64,000 nt of DNA from CAZMGT01 sp964565895 (lineage in GTDB: Bacteria > Armatimonadota > Zipacnadia > UBA1398 > CAZMGT01), in contig CAZMGT010000006.1 of assembly GCA_964565895.1 (NCBI GenBank), forward strand, positions 1-64,000, given 5' to 3'. This document shows, in pieces, positions 15,163 through 21,989 of this stretch. The position numbers were made by a program, and so were the translations under genes. The notes under the pieces are model-generated. The model was not told the origin of the DNA. It searched no databases and saw nothing but the letters and a program-made list of their open reading frames with translations. The stretch's first letter is position 1. Each line of letters opens with the position of its first letter.

Positions 15163-17391
15163 CTATTGAAAGACGTGTAGCGCGCGGAGCAGATAGTTCA
15201 GCGCCCCACCCGCGGCGAACGCATAGGCGATGACAAAGCCGACGATCGCCGCGGCCACGCGCAGCCCGCGCTCGCGAATGATGATAAACACGCTCGCCAC
15301 GCAGGGCACAAAGAGAACCACGGTAACCACAGCGACGACAACCTGGACCGGCGTAAGCTCGGGGAGTGGCCCTCCCCCGGCGATCGTTGCCTCGCGGAGC
15401 ATTACTACGGCATAGTCGCGCCGGACAAAGCCCATGATAAACGCCATTGCCGTCTGCCGGGGCAGGCCAAGCAGTCCGCTGATTACCGGCTCGCTCCACC
15501 GGGCGAGCACCCCGAGCAGGTCGGCGCGGTCGAGCACGAACAAAATGAACGTCCCGAGCAAAAACAGAGGCACGGCCTCGGTAACATACCAGCGCACGCG
15601 CATCCACGTCTTGCGCAAAACGTTGCCCAGCACGGGCATGCGCATCGGCGGCAGCTCGACGATAAAATCGGGCTTCTCCCCAGGAAGCACCCGCGCCGCA
15701 AGATAGCCCACGAGGGCGAGGTGGAAGACGATCGCTCCGACGGTGAGCAGCAAAACCTTCCACCCCAAGCTCGCCGTTACGGCAACGATGATCGCCAACT
15801 GCGCGGAGCAGGGAACGCCCAGGCCGAGGAGCAGCGTGGCGATAATCCGCTCGCGCCGCGTCTCCAAAATGCGCGTGGTAAGCACGGCCATCGTCCCACA
15901 GCCCAGGCCCAAGACCATGGGCAAAATGGCCTGCCCGCTTAACCCCACCCGGCTAAACAGCCTGTTTGCCAGCGCGGCAAGGCGCGGCAGATAGCCCGAA
16001 TCCTCCAGTATCCCGAACGCGATGAAGAACGTGGTCACGATGGGGAAGACGATGGCAAAGGCATAGGTCAGCCCCATCGTGATCATCCCATATTCGCCCA
16101 CGAAAAAGTCATATAACAGCCCGCCCTGGCGCATCCCGAGCACAGGGCCGCACAGGTGCTCCGCGGCGGGGTTGATGTACTGCCCGAAGATTACGCTCTC
16201 GAAAAAGTCCACGAGCGTCCCCGCGCCGAGCACGCCGACGAAGCGATACACAACATAAAGCACAACGGCGCCCGCGGCGAGGCCGAACAGGGGGTTGGTT
16301 AGGCGCAGCGAGATTTTCTCCTCGGCATGGGCCAGGGCGGCCCCAGCGAGCTCCCAGCCGCCGAGGATCGCCAAAAGATAGCGCCCGAGCGTGGCCCATA
16401 GCGGCCCCTCGCCCCCATAACCGACTAGGAGCGCCAGAGAGACGGCGATCGCCGTGAGGGCGAGGGCTACGCGGCTAGGAGGATAGACCCCGCGCTCGGC
16501 CTTCGGCTGGTGGCGCACAGCGCGGCGCAAGAGACGGTCGACCACCTCGCGCCGGCGGCGCTGGACAACGAGAAAGAGGGGCAGGTCGAAGTTGTCCTCG
16601 CAGGCGCGGATGATGTTGTCCACGCGGCGCATCTCGTCAGGAGCGAGCCGCTTGCCCAGCCAGTCGAGCATCCCCGGCTCGCGGCACAACACCATAAGCG
16701 CAAGCGCCCTCTTGCTTGCCGGGCAGGGGGGCATGAGCGGCTCGAGCAGGCCGATCGCCTTCTCCACCGGCGCGTCGTAGGTCACGCGCAGGCGCGCGAC
16801 CCTCGGCCGGCCGATGGCCTCGCGCAGGGCGCCGATGCCATGGCCTGCGGTGGCCACGGTCTCCACAAATGGCACGCCCAGTTCCTCGGCAAGCGCGCGC
16901 CAGTCCACGGTAATCCCGCGCGCCGCCGCCTCGTCGGCCATGTTTAGGTCAACGACCATAGGCAGGCCCAGCTCGGCAAGCTGCACGGTAAGCAGCAGCG
17001 AGCGCTGCAAGTTCTTGGCGTCGGCAATCTGGACGATCGCCGCCAGCTCCTCGGTGATCAGCACGTCGCGCGCCACGCGCGCATCCTCGGACAGCGCGGA
17101 GAGGCTCGCCACACCCGGGGTGTCGATTACCTCAACGAGCGTGCCCCCGAGATGCCCCGTGCCTCGCGTGAGCTGAACGGTCGTTCCCGGGTAGTTGGAG
17201 ACGGTGGCGTAAAGGCCTGTCAGGTGGTGGAAGATAACGCTCTTGCCCACGTTGGGGCTGCCCACGAGGGCCACGCGGGGCAGCTCGCGCGGCACCCTGC
17301 GGCGCAAGCCAAAGCGGTGGCGGCGCCTGTGCTGGACGCTGCGCGGACGGCGCGGGGCGCCCTTTCCTCGTCCTGCGGCAGTGGCATCCAT
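15163..17391 (-). CDS. feoB: ferrous iron transporter FeoB
   Basis: The 742-residue protein has the FeoB architecture. After about 38 basic N-terminal residues comes the G domain with G1 GSPNVGKS (44-51), G3 DTPG and G4 NMAD, then a helical domain and the membrane core with Gate motifs (GEYGMITMGLTYAF, LGLGCGTMAVLTTR, GVPCSAQLAIIV). It imports Fe(II) across the inner membrane with nucleotide-driven control. The usual separate feoA is replaced by the FeoA-like domain of the DtxR-type protein encoded just downstream. The basic extension is unusual. No ribosome site is evident before the ATG, and an operator lies at -13 to -27 from it. Confidence 0.95.
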   Translation of the reverse strand: MDATAAGRGKGAPRRPRSVQHRRRHRFGLRRRVPRELPRVALVGSPNVGKSVIFHHLTGLYATVSNYPGTTVQLTRGTGHLGGTLVEVIDTPGVASLSALSEDARVARDVLITEELAAIVQIADAKNLQRSLLLTVQLAELGLPMVVDLNMADEAAARGITVDWRALAEELGVPFVETVATAGHGIGALREAIGRPRVARLRVTYDAPVEKAIGLLEPLMPPCPASKRALALMVLCREPGMLDWLGKRLAPDEMRRVDNIIRACEDNFDLPLFLVVQRRRREVVDRLLRRAVRHQPKAERGVYPPSRVALALTAIAVSLALLVGYGGEGPLWATLGRYLLAILGGWELAGAALAHAEEKISLRLTNPLFGLAAGAVVLYVVYRFVGVLGAGTLVDFFESVIFGQYINPAAEHLCGPVLGMRQGGLLYDFFVGEYGMITMGLTYAFAIVFPIVTTFFIAFGILEDSGYLPRLAALANRLFSRVGLSGQAILPMVLGLGCGTMAVLTTRILETRRERIIATLLLGLGVPCSAQLAIIVAVTASLGWKVLLLTVGAIVFHLALVGYLAARVLPGEKPDFIVELPPMRMPVLGNVLRKTWMRVRWYVTEAVPLFLLGTFILFVLDRADLLGVLARWSEPVISGLLGLPRQTAMAFIMGFVRRDYAVVMLREATIAGGGPLPELTPVQVVVAVVTVVLFVPCVASVFIIIRERGLRVAAAIVGFVIAYAFAAGGALNYLLRALHVFQ

Positions 17392-17403
17392 TGCTGCGCT
17401 AAT

Positions 17404-17418
17404 TGAAATTCATTCTCA
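17404..17418. promoter_or_regulatory. iron-repressor operator (7-1-7 palindrome) upstream of feoB
   Basis: TGAAATTCATTCTCA is a 7-1-7 palindrome with TGA/TCA ends, close to the Fur-type core TGATAAT-N-ATTATCA. It lies between the -10 box at 17433-17438 and the feoB start, so a bound repressor would block transcription. Because the operon encodes a DtxR-type protein, that protein is the obvious candidate, but a Fur encoded elsewhere is equally possible. Confidence 0.55.
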
Positions 17419-17432
17419 AAAAGCTCTCCCGT

Positions 17433-17461
17433 ACCATATACCACCGCTTCGCCCCTGTCAA
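17433..17461 (-). promoter_or_regulatory. sigma-70-type promoter of the feoB-dtxR operon
   Basis: TTGACA (perfect -35) and TATGGT are separated by 17 bp on the minus strand. Transcription would start near 17426, about 35 bp before the feoB ATG, with the operator inside the first 25 bases of the transcript. Confidence 0.65.
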
Positions 17462-17492
17462 CAAAAACTTTTCCCCGCGCCGCGCAAAAACA

Positions 17493-17521
17493 TAAAAAAC
17501 CCGCAGCCACGCGGCTGCGGG
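17493..17521 (-). terminator. rho-independent terminator of the prepilin gene
   Basis: On the minus strand CCCGCAGCC and GGCTGCGGG form a perfect nine-base stem around a four-base loop, followed directly by six T residues. It starts 30 bp past the prepilin stop codon and separates this gene from feoB. Confidence 0.85.
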
Positions 17522-17550
17522 TCGGTCGTCTCAGCGCACGTCCCGTCGCG

Positions 17551-18291
17551 CTATGGGTTCCATGAGCCGGGGTCGAACATCTGGTGTCCGTCGTCTTCGA
17601 TCGTCCACTCCGTATCCCACAGGGCCGTGCGCCACTTTACGTGGCCGTCGCAAAACGCCACGTTAAACCCGCCGTTGTGCCGGGGCTCGGGGTTTTCGTT
17701 CGGCCCCTGCCAGCTCGGCGGGCACTGCCCCGGCGGAGCGCTGGGGAAGCCCTCCGCGTTGCCGCCGTCGGCAAGCTGGTAGTTGCCGTTGGGCGGAGAG
17801 TCAGCAAGCATGATCGTATCCGCGGGGACCTCGATCTCGGCGAGCGAGACATAGCCGTCCAGCCCGCGCCAATCGTCCTCCTGGCTCCCCGGCTGCAAAC
17901 CGTTCCACCACGCGCCGTTATAGGCGTAGCCGATCTTCCCCCCGCCCTTGCTTCCCTTGTAGCCCTTGGGCTCCCAATACCACTCCTTGCGGCTGGGGCA
18001 CTGAAAGATCTTAACGTTTTTCACGTAGGGGAAGATGGCCCACGCCCAGCAGGTAGCCGCGCTCGCCCCCGAGGTGTAAAACAGCGGGTCGCTGTCCACC
18101 ATGCACCCGTCCCAGTCGTCGGCATACTCCAGGCAAGCGAGCGCGAGCTGCCGCGCGTTGGACATACACGCCGCCTGGCGCGCCTTCTCCCGGGCTTTAG
18201 CAAACACCGGGAAGAGAATTGACGCCAGGATGGCGATAATCGCAATGACCACGAGCAACTCAATAAGCGTAAATCCTCTCGTCTTGCCCAT
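17551..18291 (-). CDS. DUF1559-type prepilin-like protein (type IV pilin/pseudopilin N-terminus)
   Basis: The 246-residue protein starts MGKTRGFTLIELLVVIAI: a prepilin peptidase site after Gly6 and the hydrophobic helix. The next segment, FPVFAKAREKARQAACMSN, is a hallmark of the very many DUF1559-like pseudopilins in Armatimonadota and relatives. The C-terminal part has the family motif VAFCDGHVKW. It is probably assembled into a pilus or pseudopilus, or used as an exported surface protein; its partner is unknown. The ATG at 18291 has AGGAGG ten bases upstream. The gene is monocistronic: terminator immediately after, divergent neighbour before. Confidence 0.92.
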   Translation of the reverse strand: MGKTRGFTLIELLVVIAIIAILASILFPVFAKAREKARQAACMSNARQLALACLEYADDWDGCMVDSDPLFYTSGASAATCWAWAIFPYVKNVKIFQCPSRKEWYWEPKGYKGSKGGGKIGYAYNGAWWNGLQPGSQEDDWRGLDGYVSLAEIEVPADTIMLADSPPNGNYQLADGGNAEGFPSAPPGQCPPSWQGPNENPEPRHNGGFNVAFCDGHVKWRTALWDTEWTIEDDGHQMFDPGSWNP

Positions 18292-18504
18292 CGCCCAACA
18301 GCCTCCTGTTTTGCGCCTCATTTCATCATTTAGAAACAAGGTCTTCGGCGAAGTTTCAGCGCCTGCGCGACATTTGCCGCGCTGCACAGCGAGCCTCAGT
18401 TCTCCCTCCTCGCCCATCGCTCACCCCCTCGCCACCCAGCCCGCGAATTGACAGGCCCCAGCCCGGGGCAATACGATCTCGCAGAACACTCGGCGGAGGG
18501 CCCG

Positions 18505-19575
18505 ATGGTCGCCACGATCTTCGGCACGAGACCCGAGATCACCAAGCTCGCCCCGCTGATCCCTCTTATCGACGCCGCGTTCGACCATCATGTTCTGTTT
18601 ACCTCCCAGCACTACTCGCCAAACATGGCCCAACTGTTCTTCGACGAGCTTCAAGTGCGCGAGCCCGATACGTTCCTCGACCTGCGCACGAGCGCGGTGG
18701 ACAAGCTTACCGCGGCGGTCGCCGAGGAGCTCAAGCGGCTGCGGCCCAGGGCCGTCGTCGTCTACGGCGACACAAACTCCACCCTTGCCGCGGGGCGCGC
18801 CGCCCGCGAGGCGGGCCTGCCCCTAGCGCATATCGAGGCCGGCCTGCGCTGCTTCGACCTCTCCCTGCCCGAGGAGCGCACGCGCATCGAGGTCGATGGA
18901 ATAAGCGACCTGCTCCTCTGCCCCACCGAGCTGCAGGTAACGTACCTGCGCCGCGAAGGAGTTCCGGGCAGGGCCGAGGTTGTCGGGAACCTGATCGTCG
19001 ATGCCGTGCAACGCTACCTGCCCAGCGAGAAGCGGCGCGCGGCGACGCTCCGCCGCTTGGGCGTCAGCCCCGGCAAATTCGCCGTGGCTACGATCCACCG
19101 CCAGGCTAACGTAGACACCGCGCCCGCGCTTAAGCGCTCGCTGGAGTGCCTGCGCCACGACATCCCCGTGGTCTTTCCCGTGCATCCCCGGACGCGCGCG
19201 CGGATGGACGAGTTTGGCCTAAAGCTTCCCGAGAACGTGGTGGGCACGGAGCCCCTGGGCTACCTGGAGTTCCTCTCGCTCCTCGCCGAGGCCGCGGTGG
19301 TGCTCACCGACTCCGGTGGGCTGCAGGAGGAGGCCATCGTCCTCGGCGTCCCCTGCCTTACCCTGCGCACGAGCACCGAGCGCTGGGAAACGGTGCGCGC
19401 CGGGGGAAACTTCCTCGTGGGCACGGAGCCCGCGCTTGTGCAAAGCTATGTCGCGATGATCCTCGACGAGGCGCTCGGCTTGGGCGAGAGAATGCGCCGC
19501 GCGCCCAACCCCTATGGCGAAAACGTTGCCCAAAAATGCCTCGCCGCGTTGCGCGACTGGCTGGCGCGGCTGTAG
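18505..19575 (+). CDS. wecB: UDP-N-acetylglucosamine 2-epimerase (non-hydrolysing)
   Basis: The 356-residue enzyme converts UDP-GlcNAc to UDP-ManNAc for surface polysaccharide synthesis. WecB hallmarks appear in order: IFGTRPEITKLAPL, TSQHY, VYGDTNSTLAAG, AHIEAGLRCFDLSLPEE, a nucleotide-binding part ATIHRQANVD, VFPVHPRTR, and VLTDSGGLQEEAIVLGVPCL. The start at 18505 has GGAGG at -10. The gene is divergent from the prepilin and separated from it by 213 bp. No other ManNAc pathway gene is in the window. Confidence 0.94.
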   Translation: MVATIFGTRPEITKLAPLIPLIDAAFDHHVLFTSQHYSPNMAQLFFDELQVREPDTFLDLRTSAVDKLTAAVAEELKRLRPRAVVVYGDTNSTLAAGRAAREAGLPLAHIEAGLRCFDLSLPEERTRIEVDGISDLLLCPTELQVTYLRREGVPGRAEVVGNLIVDAVQRYLPSEKRRAATLRRLGVSPGKFAVATIHRQANVDTAPALKRSLECLRHDIPVVFPVHPRTRARMDEFGLKLPENVVGTEPLGYLEFLSLLAEAAVVLTDSGGLQEEAIVLGVPCLTLRTSTERWETVRAGGNFLVGTEPALVQSYVAMILDEALGLGERMRRAPNPYGENVAQKCLAALRDWLARL

Positions 19576-19619
19576 CGGCCCACGGGGCGAGCGCGCTTGG
19601 CCCCTGCCGGCGCTCGCTT

Positions 19620-19648
19620 CCGCAAAACGGCCCCGAACGTATTTGCGG
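19620..19648. repeat. short inverted repeat upstream of the secreted redoxin
   Basis: CCGCAAA and TTTGCGG (seven bases each) flank 15 bp, 65 bp before the ATG at 19713. No T-run follows, so a terminator for wecB is unlikely. A regulator site is possible. Confidence 0.25.
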
Positions 19649-19712
19649 CAAGGATGTCTAAAAGAAGAAACACCGCGGCAAGTGCTCATGACCGGCGAAG
19701 GGGAGATATTCC

Positions 19713-21119
19713 ATGCTGGGCAGGCTGAGGGTTTGCGTTACGTATCTTGTCGGCGCGCTCGCGCTGTGCTTAGCGCTGGGGCTATGCTTTGCGCAGCAGC
19801 CGGCGGCGGGAGGGCCGGCGGGCGCGGGCAAGGAGCAGCCCCCGCCGCCGCAGCCGGAAGCACAAGCGGCGCTCAAGCTCGTTAGCGGAGCGACGGCCCT
19901 CGGCTACCAGGGCGAGGGCGGGAGCATTCGTTTCTCGCGGACCCCTCAGGGAAACGTCGTTCAGCCGCGCAAGCTCGCGGGCAACCGCTACTACGGCGTG
20001 CTCAAGCTCAAGGGCCGAGCGATTCCCGTCACCGCGGACGTCCAGCCCGGGCGCACCATCTTTTACTTCGACCTCAACGGCGACGGCGACCTGTCCAACG
20101 CCAAGGAGGCCGGCGAGCTGTTCTTTGGCTACGGAATCAAATACAAGTTCAGCATTCCGTTTACGATGAACGTGGCGGGGAGCGAGGTCCCCATGAGCTT
20201 GGCCATCGAGGGCACCTCGCCCCGCGGCGGGCCGCAGGTTACCTATTACAACAACACCTATCTGCGCGGCTCGTTTACCGTGGAGGGCAAGCGCTATCTC
20301 TGCGCGATCATCGACGGAAACACGGACGGCTCCTATACCAGCGGCAAGGAGGACTACATAGTCATTGACTTTAACGGCGACGGCAAGCTCAACGCGCGCA
20401 AGGACTCCGCGGAGCTGTATAAGCTGGGCGAGCCGTTTATCATCGGCGACAAGAGCTATCGCGTGACCTCCGTGAGCATGAAAGAGGGGATTAAGGTCGA
20501 CGTCTCGAGCACGCCCGCTCAGCCCAAGCCCTACCTCATCCCCGGCTACCCGGCGATCGACTTCGTGGCCACCACGCTTTCCGGGCAAAAGTTTCGCCTC
20601 TCTCAGTTAAAGGGCTACCCCGTTGTTTTGGTGTTCGGCGACACGGCCGACGCCTATACTAAGCGCCTGCTTTCCCTGCTCAACAAATATGCCGAGGCCT
20701 ATAACAAAACCAAGCCCCAGCTTTACGTTATCGCGATCATGCTCGACCAGAGCAAAGACGCCGTGGTGCAGTTCATCAAAGACGAGGGCATTAAGTTCCC
20801 CGTCGTCTACCAAGGCCCAGGGGGGATATATAGCAGCAGCAAGGGCTACCGCGTCTACGAAACCCCGCGCAGCTTCTGGCTCGACCACGAAATGATCATC
20901 CGCTTCCGCGACTTACGCAGCTCGTCGCAAATACGCGTCGCCCTGCAGCAGCTTGTCCCCAAGGCGAACGCGTTCCGCGCGAAGGCGCAACAGGAAGCCG
21001 CCGGGGCAAAGCCCGGCCAAGAGGAGACAGAGCAGGAAAAGCAACCCGCCACCGCCAAACCTCAACCGAAAACGCGCGCCACAGACAAGCAGGAAAAGCC
21101 CCCGCAAAAGCAAAACTAG
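19713..21119 (+). CDS. secreted protein with Ca-binding-like loops and a cysteine-less redoxin domain
   Basis: The 468-residue protein has a signal peptide (VGALALCLALGLCFAQ), a Pro-rich linker, a beta-rich middle region with acidic loops that look like EF-hand or dockerin calcium sites (DLNGDGDLSNAKE at 120, DGNTDGSYTSGKED at 201, DFNGDGKLNARKD at 219), and an AhpC/TSA-like domain from about 281 to 420. Where redoxins have CxxC or CPxx the sequence is VVLVFGDTADAYTK, with no cysteine; only one Cys occurs in the mature chain. So it is probably a structural or binding protein rather than an oxidoreductase. The C-terminus is a hydrophilic tail rich in Gln, Lys and Pro. The start has GGGGAG upstream. 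Confidence 0.75.
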   Translation: MLGRLRVCVTYLVGALALCLALGLCFAQQPAAGGPAGAGKEQPPPPQPEAQAALKLVSGATALGYQGEGGSIRFSRTPQGNVVQPRKLAGNRYYGVLKLKGRAIPVTADVQPGRTIFYFDLNGDGDLSNAKEAGELFFGYGIKYKFSIPFTMNVAGSEVPMSLAIEGTSPRGGPQVTYYNNTYLRGSFTVEGKRYLCAIIDGNTDGSYTSGKEDYIVIDFNGDGKLNARKDSAELYKLGEPFIIGDKSYRVTSVSMKEGIKVDVSSTPAQPKPYLIPGYPAIDFVATTLSGQKFRLSQLKGYPVVLVFGDTADAYTKRLLSLLNKYAEAYNKTKPQLYVIAIMLDQSKDAVVQFIKDEGIKFPVVYQGPGGIYSSSKGYRVYETPRSFWLDHEMIIRFRDLRSSSQIRVALQQLVPKANAFRAKAQQEAAGAKPGQEETEQEKQPATAKPQPKTRATDKQEKPPQKQN

Positions 21120-21252
21120 CGCTGCTCGGCGTCCGTAGCTGCGCTGAGGCGGCCGCCGGCCGCGCGCCGGTGAGGGGTCTTGTTGGTGCCTTTGCCGCGT
21201 GGCGCGCGCCATCGCGCGGGAGCAGCCGCGCCCCGCTCTGCCCGACAGTTAA

Positions 21253-21280
21253 TTGACACCACTGTTGCGCGCGGTATAAA
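21253..21280 (+). promoter_or_regulatory. sigma-70-type promoter of the HNH endonuclease gene
   Basis: TTGACA and TATAAA spaced by 16 bp. The -10 box ends 22 bp before the ATG at 21303, giving a very short leader. It is the closest consensus promoter on the plus strand in this window. Confidence 0.7.
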
Positions 21281-21302
21281 ATCAGCAAAACCGAGGAAGG
21301 GG

Positions 21303-21902
21303 ATGGTTCCGGCCGCTACCGCTGTGAGCGTGGACGGACCTGCGCTGCTGAGCTCTCAGGTCCTCGTCCTCAACCAAAATTATGAGCCGTTAAACGTAAC
21401 CAACGTGCGCCGCGCTCTCAGCCTGCTTGTCCTCAACAAGGCGGAGATGCTCGAGAGCGACGGGGCAGTCATTCGGTCTGAGCGTCTCACCCTTCCCATG
21501 CCCACGGTGGTGCGCCTACTTTCGTACGTACGCCGCCCGCCGCCCGTGCTTAAGCTTACCCGCAAGAGCATCTTCGCGCGCGACGACCACCGCTGCCAGT
21601 ATTGTGGCCGGCGCGACGGCGGGCTGACCATCGACCACGTCGTGCCCAAGTGCCGCGGCGGGAAGTACGAGTGGGAAAACCTCGTTACCTGCTGCCTTAA
21701 GTGCAACAACAAAAAGGGCAACAGGCTGCCTGAGGAAGTGGGCCTGCGCCTCATTAGAAAGCCGCGGCGGCCGCGCTATACGCCCTATATCAGCCTGCCC
21801 AAGTTCCTCGCTGCCTACCGCGAGGGCCGCTGGACGAAATACCTTGAGCCGTTTGTCGATATCGAGGAGATCAGGCGGCTTGTGGCAGAGCAGGGCAAGT
21901 AG
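21303..21902 (+). CDS. HNH endonuclease family protein
   Basis: The 199-residue protein has the N-terminal signature LVLNQNYEPLNVTNVRRALSL found in a widespread bacterial HNH family, then the nuclease core: zinc ligands CQYC (98, 101) and CLKC (131, 134), the DH pair at 111-112 (TIDHVVPKCRGG) and an Asn (WENLV). This class is found in many environmental phyla and its physiological role is unsettled; genome defence or DNA processing are suggestions. The ATG at 21303 is preceded by GAGGAAGGGG. The gene has its own strong promoter and is not linked to a toxin-antitoxin or restriction gene. Confidence 0.9.
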   Translation: MVPAATAVSVDGPALLSSQVLVLNQNYEPLNVTNVRRALSLLVLNKAEMLESDGAVIRSERLTLPMPTVVRLLSYVRRPPPVLKLTRKSIFARDDHRCQYCGRRDGGLTIDHVVPKCRGGKYEWENLVTCCLKCNNKKGNRLPEEVGLRLIRKPRRPRYTPYISLPKFLAAYREGRWTKYLEPFVDIEEIRRLVAEQGK

Positions 21903-21989
21903 CAAACCTGCTACGCCGCTGCGGCGCGCCTTGTTGCCCCGAGCCGCCTGGCCCGGCTGCCGCGCGGGCGGGCAGTGAGGCTTTTTACG

